Source: VRUE01 sp047519745 (lineage in GTDB: Bacteria; Actinomycetota; Thermoleophilia; Solirubrobacterales; 70-9). Taken from it: 27,018 nt of DNA. The notes below the pieces were generated by a model. It did no database searches, was not told the DNA's origin, and saw only the letters and a list, made by a program, of their open reading frames with translations. The position numbers and the translations under genes were made by a program. How positions within the stretch are numbered: the first letter of the stretch is position 1; each line of letters begins with the position of its first letter. Shown in pieces: positions 17,028 to 24,135 of this stretch. The stretch covers positions 1-27,018 of the forward strand of contig JAPVSJ010000115.1 in assembly GCA_047519745.1 (NCBI GenBank), written 5' to 3'.

Positions 17028-18262
17028 CAGGCGGCTACCTCCCGGTGCTCGAAGGCGGACTCGAAGCTCTCCAGATCGGGGTCGATCTCGTGCATGTGGA
17101 AGCTATCGCGCGTCGCGTCCAGCGTCTTCAGGCCCTCGCCGGTGATGTAGACGACGACCCGCTCGCCGCGACCGATGTCGCCGCGCTCGGCCAGCTTGGC
17201 AAGAACGCCGACGGTGACCCCGCCGGCGGTCTCGGTGAAGACCCCGGTCGTCTCGGCCAGCAGGCGAATGCCGGCGCGGATCTCCTCGTCGGTGACCGAG
17301 TCGATCGAGCCGCCGCTGCGCCGCGCCTGCTCGATCGCGTAGGGGCCGTCGGCCGGGTCGCCGATCGCAAGGCTCTTGGCGATCGTTTCCGGCTTCTGCG
17401 GCCGGCAGACGTCCCAGCCTTCGGCAAAGGCGGTCGCCACCGGGCTGCAGCCGAGCGCCTGGGCGCCGTTGAACACGGGTTGCTCACCCTCGATCAGGCC
17501 GAGGTCGGTCCACTCCTGGAAGCCGCGGGCAACCTTGGTGAAGAGCGAGCCGGAGGCGATCGGACAGACCACCCGGTCGGGCAGCTCCCAGCCGAGCTGC
17601 TCGGCGGTCTCGTAGGCGAGCGTCTTCGAGCCCTCGGCGTAGTAGGGACGCAGGTTGACGTTGACGAAGGCCCAGGGCCGCGTTTCGGCCAGCTGCGTGC
17701 AGAGCCGGTTGACGGCGTCGTAGTTGCCGCGCACGCCGACCAGATTGGTGCCGTAGATCGCCGTGGCAAGCAGCTTCTGTTCCTCCAGGTTGGCGGGGAC
17801 GAGGACGTATGACTCGAGCCCGGCGGCGGCGGCGTGGGCGGCGACCGCGTTGGCGAGATTGCCGGTCGAGGCACAGGCGACGGTCTCGAAGCCGAGCTCG
17901 CGCGCCTTCGCGACCGCGACCGCGACCACCCGGTCCTTGAAGGAGTGGGTCGGGTTGGCGGCGTCGTTCTTGATCCAGAGCTCGGCGTCGAGGCCGAGCC
18001 GTTCGGCGAGGCGGTCGGCGCGCAGCAGCGGCGTCAGGCCGGGCTCGAGCGGATCGAGCGGCCTGCCGGTGAAGGGCAGGAAGTCGGCGTAGCGCCAGAT
18101 CCCCTGCGAGCCGGCCTGGATGCGGCGCTTCGCCTCGGTGGCGTCGAGCCCGGAATGGTCATAGGTGACTTCCAGCGGGCCGAAACAGCTCTCGCATGCG
18201 TAGCTGGCGCCCAGCTCGTAGGTCGCCCCGCACTCCTTGCACTTCAAGCTCTCGACTGACAT
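17027..18262 (-). CDS. thrC: Threonine synthase-family PLP enzyme with N-terminal zinc ribbon
   Basis: Threonine synthase converts O-phosphohomoserine to threonine. This 411-residue protein is the zinc-ribbon, cyanobacterial-like form: Cys8, Cys11, Cys23 and Cys26 (CKECG...CESC), then a fold-type II PLP domain with the Schiff-base lysine at about 109 in NPTHSFKDR, the phosphate loop ASTGNLANAVAAHAAAAG, NLRPYYAEGSKT, PIASGSLFTK, and VYITGEGLKT near the end. The classical NPTGSFKDRG is changed to NPTHSFKDRV. It is directly downstream of a SAM-I riboswitch and co-translated with a MoaD-like sulfur carrier, which is odd for a plain threonine enzyme. Related fold-type II enzymes use sulfite or thiocarboxylate, so a sulfur-transfer role cannot be excluded. 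Confidence 0.88.
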   Translation of the reverse strand: MSVESLKCKECGATYELGASYACESCFGPLEVTYDHSGLDATEAKRRIQAGSQGIWRYADFLPFTGRPLDPLEPGLTPLLRADRLAERLGLDAELWIKNDAANPTHSFKDRVVAVAVAKARELGFETVACASTGNLANAVAAHAAAAGLESYVLVPANLEEQKLLATAIYGTNLVGVRGNYDAVNRLCTQLAETRPWAFVNVNLRPYYAEGSKTLAYETAEQLGWELPDRVVCPIASGSLFTKVARGFQEWTDLGLIEGEQPVFNGAQALGCSPVATAFAEGWDVCRPQKPETIAKSLAIGDPADGPYAIEQARRSGGSIDSVTDEEIRAGIRLLAETTGVFTETAGGVTVGVLAKLAERGDIGRGERVVVYITGEGLKTLDATRDSFHMHEIDPDLESFESAFEHREVAA

Positions 18263-18287
18263 CCGATCTACCCCTTTCCTTACCTAG

Positions 18288-18316
18288 AAAAAAACCTCCG
18301 CCTTGTGGGGCAGAGG
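18288..18316 (-). terminator. Intrinsic terminator of the SAM riboswitch
   Basis: On the minus strand CCTCTGCC (18316-18309) pairs with GGCGGAGG (18302-18295) around CCACAA, followed by seven T (18294-18288). Its loop side CCCCACA (18310-18304) is complementary to TGTGGGG (18338-18332) at the 3' strand of aptamer helix P1, giving a competing antiterminator. Confidence 0.92.
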
Positions 18317-18456
18317 TCCGATCGGACGTCTCCCCACATCTTCCAGGTCCCGAACCTCCGGGAAACCTGCTGGAGTTGGCACCTCCCCTCGAACCGATGG
18401 TTCGAGGTGGTTGCCGGGGTTTCAATGGGCCAGTCCCTCCACCCCTCTAGATGTGG
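18288..18456 (-). promoter_or_regulatory. SAM-I (S-box) riboswitch upstream of thrC
   Basis: The minus strand reads AGAGGGGTGGAGGGACTGGC followed by CCATTGAAACCCCGGCAACC, the S-box core. Helix P1 is CCACATCT (18456-18449) with AGATGTGG (18341-18334). A P3-type hairpin occurs at CTCGAACC-ATC-GGTTCGAG, and GGTGCCAACTCC completes the four-way junction. The expression platform has an antiterminator (TGTGGGG with CCCCACA), a palindrome GTCCGATCGGAC (18327-18316) in between, and the terminator. When SAM stabilises P1 the TGTGG strand is occupied, the terminator forms, and thrC and its downstream genes are switched off. Confidence 0.96.
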
Positions 18457-18478
18457 CGCTTATGTACGAGGCAGAGAG

Positions 18479-18484
18479 TACCAT
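18479..18484 (+). promoter_or_regulatory. Possible -10 box (TACCAT) upstream of corA
   Basis: TACCAT fits TAnnnT and ends 8 nt before the ATG at 18493, the spacing seen for other leaderless starts in this window. It would begin transcription at the short open frame 18493-18597, not at the corA ATG at 18521. Confidence 0.35.
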
Positions 18485-18492
18485 CCGCAGCC

Positions 18493-18597
18493 ATGCCCGA
18501 CGAGACGCTGAGCGCGACAGATGCCGAACCTTCCGAAACCACGGCTACGACGGGCTGCCCGGCGCGAAGCACTCGCCTCGACGGCATCGCAGCCTGA
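18493..18597 (+). CDS. Short open frame overlapping the corA start (possible leader peptide)
   Basis: A 34-residue frame beginning MPDETLSATDAEPSETTATT starts 28 nt before the corA ATG and overlaps its first 26 codons in another frame. A TACCAT box 8 nt upstream would make it leaderless. Its acidic, Ser/Thr-rich composition looks like an ordinary disordered N-terminus, whereas the overlapping corA N-terminus is arginine-rich, so this could be the true start of corA with a frameshift near 18560-18595, or a real upstream frame controlling corA. Low confidence. Confidence 0.25.
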   Translation: MPDETLSATDAEPSETTATTGCPARSTRLDGIAA

Positions 18598-19528
18598 GCC
18601 CCAGACCCCGAACGTCGAGCAGATCGACTCCTCTGGCCTGCGCTGGGTCAACATCGAGCGCCCGGGCGCTCTCGAGCGCGCCTGGCTGGAGGAAAACTTC
18701 GACTTCCACGCGCTCGACCTCGAGGACGTGCTCTCCCGCAATCAGCGGCCGAAGATCGACATCTACGACGACTACCTCTTCATCGTCCTCCACTTCCCAG
18801 TCTTCGACCCCGCCGTCGGCCGCCTCGGCACCGGCGAGCTCGACCTCTTCGTCGGCCCAGGCTATGTGGTGACGATCCCCAACCAGCCGCTGCAGCCGGT
18901 CGAGTACCTCTTCGAGCGCTGCCGGACCAAAGAGGAGCTGCGCGACCAGCTCTTCTCGCGCGGCTCGGGCTACCTGCTCTACCGCCTCGTCGACGACAGC
19001 TTCGACTACTGCTTCCCGATGCTGCGCAAGATCGGCAACAAGCTCGACGCGCTCGAGGACGACATCTTCGAGGGTCGCTCCGAGGAGGTCGTGCGCGACA
19101 TATCCAACGTCAAGCAGGAGATCATCAACTTCCGCAAGGTGATCCGCCCGCAGCGACCGGTCCTGCGCGACCTCGAGAAGGTCAAGCAGCGCTACCTGGC
19201 CACCGACCTCGACCTCGAGATCTACTTCGACGACATCGTCGACGCCCACGAGCGGATCTGGGACATGCTGGAGAACTACAAGGAGGTGGTCGACTCGCTG
19301 GCCGAGACCAACGAGTCGGTGATCTCGCACCGGGTCAACGACATCCTCCGTGTGCTCACCTCGATCAGCGTCATCGTCTTGCCGCTGACCCTGATCGCGA
19401 GCATCTGGGGCATGAACTCGGGAGTTCCCGGCGAGCAGAACCTGACCGCCTTCTGGATCATCGTCGGGGCGATGGCCATCCTCCTCGTCGGCATGGTCGC
19501 CTACTTCCGCAAGCGCAACTGGCTGTAG
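18521..19528 (+). CDS. corA: CorA-family magnesium/divalent cation channel
   Basis: CorA pentamers admit Mg2+ (or Co2+) across the inner membrane. The 335-residue product has a cytoplasmic alpha/beta domain (about 35-150: WVNIERPG, DYLFIVLHFPVFD), a long stalk helix (about 200-275), then two membrane helices at about 278-296 and 309-327, with the selectivity signature WGMNSGVPGEQ (Gly-Met-Asn at 297-299) between them and a basic C-terminus RKRNWL. The ATG at 18521 has only a weak ribosome-binding site, so the first 35 arginine-rich residues are uncertain. It is divergent from the SAM riboswitch, with the two promoters packed into about 60 nt. Confidence 0.95.
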   Translation: MPNLPKPRLRRAARREALASTASQPEPQTPNVEQIDSSGLRWVNIERPGALERAWLEENFDFHALDLEDVLSRNQRPKIDIYDDYLFIVLHFPVFDPAVGRLGTGELDLFVGPGYVVTIPNQPLQPVEYLFERCRTKEELRDQLFSRGSGYLLYRLVDDSFDYCFPMLRKIGNKLDALEDDIFEGRSEEVVRDISNVKQEIINFRKVIRPQRPVLRDLEKVKQRYLATDLDLEIYFDDIVDAHERIWDMLENYKEVVDSLAETNESVISHRVNDILRVLTSISVIVLPLTLIASIWGMNSGVPGEQNLTAFWIIVGAMAILLVGMVAYFRKRNWL

Positions 19529-19540
19529 CCTGCCGCCCCT

Positions 19541-20029
19541 GTGGCCAACTTTCGGATCTGGGCGCCTTGGCGCCTCGCCTACGTGAAGGACGCGTCCAAG
19601 GACAACGAGGAGGAGTGCATCTTCTGCGCCAAGCCGGCGGCGGACGACGACGCGGTGAATCTGATCGTCCACCGCGGCGAGGCCTGCTTCGTGATCCTCA
19701 ACCTCTTCCCCTACACGAACGGGCACCTGATGGTGACCCCCTACGAGCACATCGGCCGCATCCAGGACCTGCCCGCCGAGACCGTCGCCGAGATGATGTC
19801 GCTGGCGCAGCGGGCGATGAGTCGCCTCGAGCAGGTCTACGACCCGCACGGCTACAACGTCGGCTTCAACCAGGGCCGCGTCGCCGGCGCCGGGGTCGAG
19901 CACCACATCCACCTCCACGTCGTCCCACGCTGGGGCGGCGACACCAACTTCATGCCGGTCATCGCCGACACCAAAGTGATGCCGCAGACGCTCGAGCAGA
20001 GCTTTGAGGCGTTGAAGGGAGCGTTTTGA
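19541..20029 (+). CDS. HIT-family protein, diadenosine tetraphosphate phosphorylase/hydrolase-like
   Basis: HIT proteins cleave dinucleotides such as Ap4A or nucleoside phosphoramidates. The 162-residue product shows CIFC (26-29, likely a zinc pair), FPYTNGHLMVTP, GYNVGFNQGRVAGAG, and the triad motif HIHLHVVPRW with His122, His124 and His126. It resembles the mycobacterial Ap4A phosphorylase (Rv2613c type) in the first and last parts, including FRIWAPWRLAYV. It starts at GTG 19541, 12 nt after corA, without a clear Shine-Dalgarno. The start of manB follows 1 nt after the stop, so both are co-transcribed. Confidence 0.92.
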   Translation: MANFRIWAPWRLAYVKDASKDNEEECIFCAKPAADDDAVNLIVHRGEACFVILNLFPYTNGHLMVTPYEHIGRIQDLPAETVAEMMSLAQRAMSRLEQVYDPHGYNVGFNQGRVAGAGVEHHIHLHVVPRWGGDTNFMPVIADTKVMPQTLEQSFEALKGAF

Positions 20030-20030
20030 G

Positions 20031-21413
20031 ATGACCGAGGTCGCCCCGCTGGCACCCAGCCAGATCTTCAAGGCCTACGACATCCGCGGCCTCCACGGCG
20101 AGGAAATGGACGAGACGACGGCGCTTGCCGTCGGCCGCGCGTTCGCCCGGGTGCTGGCGCGGCTGCGTGGCAAGCAGCCGAGCGAGCTGCGGGTCGGGCT
20201 CGGCCGCGACATGCGGCTGACCGCGCCGGCGATGGCGGCCGAGCTGCGCGACGGCTTGATCTTCGAGGGCGCGACCGTGCTCGACGCCGGCATGGTCGCC
20301 ACCGAGATGCTCTACCACCTGGTCGGCTCGCACGAGCTCGACGGCGGCGCGATGGTGACCGCCTCGCACAACCCGAAGGCCTACACCGGCGTCAAGCTCG
20401 TCCGCGAGGGGGCGCTGGCACTGTCCGGCGACGCCGGCATCGGCGACGTGCGGCGCGAGATCGAAGCCGGACTCGGCTCCGCCCCGGGCGGCGGCTCCTT
20501 CGAGGAGGTCGACGTCTGGGACGAATACAGGAAGCACGCGCTCTCTTTCATCGATCCCGACGCGGTCAAGCCGCTGAAGGTCGTCGTCGACGGCGGCAAC
20601 GGAATGGCGGGGCCGATGATCGGACCGACTCTGCGCGGGCTGGGGCTTGACCTGGACGAGATGTACTTCGAGCCCGACGGCGAGTTCCCCGACCACGAGC
20701 CGAACCCGCTGCTGCCGGAGAACCGCAGGCTGATCGAAGACCGGGTCCGCTCGGCGGGCGCCGACCTCGGCATCGCCTGGGACGGCGACGCCGACCGCTG
20801 CTTCTTCATCGACGGCGAGGGCTCCTTCTGCGACGGCGACTTCATCTGCGCCCTGCTCGCCCGCGCTGCCCTGGCCAAGAATCCTGGCGCGACGATCCTC
20901 TACGACCCGCGCTCGAGCCGCGCCGTGCCGGACCTGGTCGCCGCCGAGGGCGGTCGCTCTGACCTCTCCCGTGTCGGCCACGCCTTCTTCAAGATCCGCA
21001 TGCGCGAGGAGAACGCCGTGTTCGGCGGCGAGGTCTCCGGGCACTACTACTTCCGCGACTTCTGGTGCGCCGACTCGGGCACGATCCCGGCGCTGCTCGT
21101 GCTCGAGCTGCTCTCCGAGGACGGCCGCTCGCTGGCGGAGCTGATGGCCGAGTTCCGCTCGCGCTACTTCATCTCCGGCGAGATCAACTCCGAAGTCGCC
21201 GACCAGGAGGCGAAGATGGAGGAGATCGCGGCGCGCTACTCCGACGGCAAGCTCACCCGGCTAGACGGGATCTCGATCGACTACCCGGACTGGCACTTCA
21301 ACGTGCGCCCCTCGAACACCGAGCCGCTGCTTCGCCTCAACCTCGAGTCGCTCGTCTCGCGCGAGGACATGGAGGCCAAGCGGGACGAGCTGCTGGGGCT
21401 GATCCGGGCGTGA
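20031..21413 (+). CDS. manB: Phosphomannomutase/phosphoglucomutase (alpha-D-phosphohexomutase)
   Basis: This enzyme moves phosphate between C6 and C1 of mannose or glucose, feeding GDP-mannose or UDP-/CDP-glucose synthesis. The 460-residue product shows all four hallmarks in order: TASHNP with the phosphoserine at 112, the metal loop DGDADRCFFID at about 246-256, the sugar-selecting GEVSGHYYF, and the C-terminal phosphate-binding RPSNTEPLLRL. The start AYDIRGLHG is typical. GEVSGH is shared by enzymes with dual glucose/mannose activity. AAGGGAG precedes the ATG. It could provide glucose-1-phosphate to the RfbF-like gene at 15986, but that link is inferred. Confidence 0.95.
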   Translation: MTEVAPLAPSQIFKAYDIRGLHGEEMDETTALAVGRAFARVLARLRGKQPSELRVGLGRDMRLTAPAMAAELRDGLIFEGATVLDAGMVATEMLYHLVGSHELDGGAMVTASHNPKAYTGVKLVREGALALSGDAGIGDVRREIEAGLGSAPGGGSFEEVDVWDEYRKHALSFIDPDAVKPLKVVVDGGNGMAGPMIGPTLRGLGLDLDEMYFEPDGEFPDHEPNPLLPENRRLIEDRVRSAGADLGIAWDGDADRCFFIDGEGSFCDGDFICALLARAALAKNPGATILYDPRSSRAVPDLVAAEGGRSDLSRVGHAFFKIRMREENAVFGGEVSGHYYFRDFWCADSGTIPALLVLELLSEDGRSLAELMAEFRSRYFISGEINSEVADQEAKMEEIAARYSDGKLTRLDGISIDYPDWHFNVRPSNTEPLLRLNLESLVSREDMEAKRDELLGLIRA

Positions 21414-22414
21414 CGCCGACGCCCGAGGAGGCGCTCGAGCAGGCCGCGCTGGCGGGCATCCACCGCCTCCGCATCCCCACTCCGTTCGCGGTGGGCCGGG
21501 TCAACTGCTACCTGCTCGAGGACCAGCCGCTGACGCTGATCGACACCGGCCCCAACTCGGGCAAGGCGCTCGACGAGCTGCAGGGCCAGCTGGCGGCGCG
21601 CGGGCACTCGATCGACGACCTCGAGCTCGTCATCCTCACCCACCAGCACATCGACCACCTCGGCCTGGTCGAGATCATCGTCGAGCACTCCGGCGCCGAG
21701 GTCGCCGCGCTCGGCCTGGCCGCCGAGCGCCTCGCCAACTTCGGCGAGGACTCCGAGCGCGAGGACGCCTTTGCGGTCGAGCTGATGCTGCGCAACGGCA
21801 TCCCGCAGGAGGTCGCCTTCGCCCTGCAAAGCGTCTCGCGCAGCTTCCGCGGCTGGGGCGCTAAGGCCGAGGTGACGCGCCCACTCGAGGACGGACAGTC
21901 GATGCCGTTCCGCGACCGCGTCCTGCAGGCGCTGCACCGGCCCGGCCACAGCCCCTCCGACACGATCTTCTGGGACGAGCGGCGCAAGATCCTGATCGCC
22001 GCCGATCACCTGATCGCCCACATCTCCTCCAACCCGCTGATCACCCCGCCGCTCGACGGCTCCTCGCGACGCACCCAGGCACTCGTCACCTACATCGAGT
22101 CGATGCAGAAGACCCGCGAGATGCCGGCCGAGATCGTCCTCTCCGGGCACGGCGAGCCGATCGTCGACCACGTCGCCCTGATCGACGATCGCCTCGCCAA
22201 ACACGAGCGGCGCAAGGAGAAGATCTACAGCCTGATCGCCGAGCGGCCCCGCACCGGCTATGAGATCGCCCAGGCCCTCTGGGGCGACGTCGCCGTAACC
22301 CAGGCCTTCCTCACCCTCTCCGAGGTGATCGGACACGCCGACCTGCTGCTCAATGAGGGCCGCGTGCGCGAAGCCGCGGACGGAGAGGTGGTCCGCTATG
22401 AGACGACCGGGTAG
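21410..22414 (+). CDS. MBL-fold metallohydrolase with winged-helix C-terminus (LACTB2/glyoxalase II-like)
   Basis: The 334-residue product has a metallo-beta-lactamase domain (about 30-250): NCYLLEDQPLTLIDTG, the metal motif THQHIDH, RPGHSPSDTIFW and AADHL, ending with LSGHGEPI. The last 70 residues (RRKEKIYSLIAERPRTGYEIAQALWG onward) form the small winged-helix typical of the LACTB2 subfamily, some members of which are nucleases, others thioester hydrolases. Exact substrate is unknown. It begins at GTG 21410, overlapping the manB stop as GTGA. Its end overlaps the next gene by 17 nt. Confidence 0.9.
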   Translation: MTPTPEEALEQAALAGIHRLRIPTPFAVGRVNCYLLEDQPLTLIDTGPNSGKALDELQGQLAARGHSIDDLELVILTHQHIDHLGLVEIIVEHSGAEVAALGLAAERLANFGEDSEREDAFAVELMLRNGIPQEVAFALQSVSRSFRGWGAKAEVTRPLEDGQSMPFRDRVLQALHRPGHSPSDTIFWDERRKILIAADHLIAHISSNPLITPPLDGSSRRTQALVTYIESMQKTREMPAEIVLSGHGEPIVDHVALIDDRLAKHERRKEKIYSLIAERPRTGYEIAQALWGDVAVTQAFLTLSEVIGHADLLLNEGRVREAADGEVVRYETTG

Positions 22415-23360
22415 GCGCAGCGGCAAGAGGCGGATGCTGCTGATCGTCAACCCCTACGCGACGACGGTCTCCGATCGGCTCAAGAACCTGGTCGTATACG
22501 CGCTGCAGGGCCGCTACGAGGTTGAGACGGTGACCACTGAGGCGCAGAACCACGCCACGAAGATCGGCCGCGAGGTGCGCGACCACGGCTATGACATCGT
22601 CGTCGCCTTCGGCGGCGACGGAACGCTGAACGAGGTCGCCAACGGGCTCGCCGGCACCGACGTGCCGGTCTCGGTCCTGCCGGGCGGCTCGACCAACGTC
22701 GTCTGCCGCACGCTCGGCATTCCCAACGACGTCGTCGACGCGACCGAGCATCTGTTGGCCCTAGTGGACGAGTGGGAGCCGCGCCGGATCGACCTCGGCC
22801 GCGTCGACGAGCGCTACTTCGTCTTCTCCTGCGGCGCCGGCATCGACGCGACTGTGGTCAAACGCGTCGACGCTCACCCGCGGCTCAAGTCGGCCGCCGG
22901 GCCCTACTACTTCAGCTGGGCGGCGATCTCCGCCCTCTACCGCCAATACATCGTCAACCCCGTGCGGCTGCGGGTTGCAGTCGACGGCGAGACGGTCGAC
23001 GGCGTCACTGCGCTGGCCCAGAACTCCGATCCCTTCACCTACTTCGCCAGTCGCCCGGTCCGCGTCTGCGAGGGGGTCGAGATCGATGACGGCAGCCTCG
23101 CGCTCGGCGTCCTGAAGCGCGCCGCGCTGCGCGACATGCCGACCCTGATCCCTCGGCTCTTCAGCGAGAAGCGACCGGCCGCGCGGCACCGGCAGATCGA
23201 GCACTTCGAAGGCGTCACCAAGGCGACCATCGCCTCGATCTCCGAGACCAAGGACGGCATCGTCCGCCCCTTCCCGATCCAGGTCGACGGTGATTACATC
23301 GGCGAGAAGACGAGGCTCGACCTGAGTATCGCGCCGGGCGCGTTAACAGTTGTCAGCTAA
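22398..23360 (+). CDS. Diacylglycerol/sphingosine kinase-like lipid kinase (YegS/DagK family)
   Basis: Proteins of this family phosphorylate lipid alcohols such as diacylglycerol, returning them to phospholipid synthesis. The 320-residue product has LLIVNPYA at the N-terminus, the nucleotide-binding loop VVAFGGDGTLNEVANGL (GGDGT at 72-76), LPGGSTNVVCRTLGI, and a C-terminal beta domain ending in VDGDYIG. The ATG at 22398 lies behind GGAGAGGTGG and inside the end of the preceding gene. Start chosen over an upstream ATG at 22353 because of the ribosome-binding site and the family start. Confidence 0.92.
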   Translation: MRRPGRRSGKRRMLLIVNPYATTVSDRLKNLVVYALQGRYEVETVTTEAQNHATKIGREVRDHGYDIVVAFGGDGTLNEVANGLAGTDVPVSVLPGGSTNVVCRTLGIPNDVVDATEHLLALVDEWEPRRIDLGRVDERYFVFSCGAGIDATVVKRVDAHPRLKSAAGPYYFSWAAISALYRQYIVNPVRLRVAVDGETVDGVTALAQNSDPFTYFASRPVRVCEGVEIDDGSLALGVLKRAALRDMPTLIPRLFSEKRPAARHRQIEHFEGVTKATIASISETKDGIVRPFPIQVDGDYIGEKTRLDLSIAPGALTVVS

Positions 23361-23379
23361 AATTTTTTTGGACTAAGCT
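23350..23379 (+). promoter_or_regulatory. Promoter of the secreted cysteine-rich gene
   Basis: TTGTCA (23350-23355, 5 of 6 matches to the -35 consensus) and TAAGCT (23374-23379) are spaced 18 nt apart. The -10 ends 6 nt before the GTG at 23386, so the transcript would be leaderless. The -35 lies inside the last codons of the lipid kinase gene. Confidence 0.6.
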
Positions 23380-23385
23380 CGTTCG

Positions 23386-24123
23386 GTGCGATTGATTCCC
23401 GTCTTGATCGCTGTCTCGCTGCTCGGCGCGGTAACCGTTGCCTGGTCCGCCCCTGGGGTGGAAATGACGGTCATCTGCAAGAAGGAAACGTTCAAGTCCG
23501 CATCCGACCGGTGCGAAGGCACCGAAGCCGAAAACCATGGCCGCTATCCCGTGAACACGACGTTCGTGATGAGCGCCGATGACCCGACGCTCGTCCTCTC
23601 CGAGGCCGAACCGGATGAGCGCGTCACCTGCAAATCCTCGCGAGCCGAGGCCGTCAGCACCAACGAAAAGGGCCTGCTCGATCTGTTCTTCGAAGTGAAG
23701 GACATCACTTTCAAGCAACCCTGCACCGGACCCGACAGCACCCATTGCACCGTGGATGCGATCAATCTCAAGTACAGGGTTCAGCTGTCTCGCGCCACCG
23801 ACCACAAGGAAATGACAGACGGAAATGGGGATGCGACAGTGCATGGCATCGCCGGAGGGCAACCCGGCGTGCAGGTCACCTGCAAGAGCGGCGACAGGAT
23901 GACCGTTGCCTGCCGTTACACGGCCAGCAAGAGCTCGCCGGTAAAGCTGCATGTTGAAGCAGGCACCAAGCCGAGGGTGCTGATGAAAGGGCTCAATTTG
24001 AAGGTGAAGGGCGGCCCTTGCCGTGACAGACCTGCGCGCTTCGAGGCCACCTATGAGGTGAGCCAGCCCGGCCCGGCGTGGCTTGCCCACATCGAGGAGC
24101 AACCGGAAGAGGGCCGCGGCTAG
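23386..24123 (+). CDS. Secreted cysteine-rich protein of unknown function
   Basis: Not recognised. The 245-residue product has a signal peptide (hydrophobic residues 4-19, cleavage probably after WSA at 20-22) and eight cysteines in the mature part (first at 31), an even number that suggests disulfides outside the membrane. Repeated short units with a V-T-C-K-S or V-I-C-K pattern (near 30, 84 and 165) hint at two or three related beta domains. There is no lipobox. By eye it is clearly less GC-rich than its neighbours, with more AAG/GAA codons and an A/T tract just upstream, so it may be acquired. The GTG at 23386 is chosen from the promoter 6 nt before it. Confidence 0.6.
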   Translation: MRLIPVLIAVSLLGAVTVAWSAPGVEMTVICKKETFKSASDRCEGTEAENHGRYPVNTTFVMSADDPTLVLSEAEPDERVTCKSSRAEAVSTNEKGLLDLFFEVKDITFKQPCTGPDSTHCTVDAINLKYRVQLSRATDHKEMTDGNGDATVHGIAGGQPGVQVTCKSGDRMTVACRYTASKSSPVKLHVEAGTKPRVLMKGLNLKVKGGPCRDRPARFEATYEVSQPGPAWLAHIEEQPEEGRG

Positions 24124-24127
24124 CCGC
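24116..24127. repeat. 12-bp palindrome between convergent genes
   Basis: GCGGCTAGCCGC is a perfect palindrome spanning the stop of the secreted protein gene, 8 nt before the rel stop on the other strand. It could slow polymerase in both directions, but lacks T tracts and a loop, so terminator function is only a guess. Confidence 0.35.
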
Positions 24128-24135
24128 AGCCGGGG

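Noticed and set aside
18545..22450. Minus-strand frames of about 360-510 codons opposite corA, the HIT gene, manB and the MBL gene
   Set aside because: Low-complexity Val/Asp/Glu/Arg translations mirror the plus-strand codons; the plus-strand genes are all recognised.
23356..23370. A/T tract AAAATTTTTTT after the lipid kinase gene as an intrinsic terminator
   Set aside because: No GC-rich stem precedes the T run; the segment lies between the -35 and -10 boxes of the next gene and fits better as promoter spacer.
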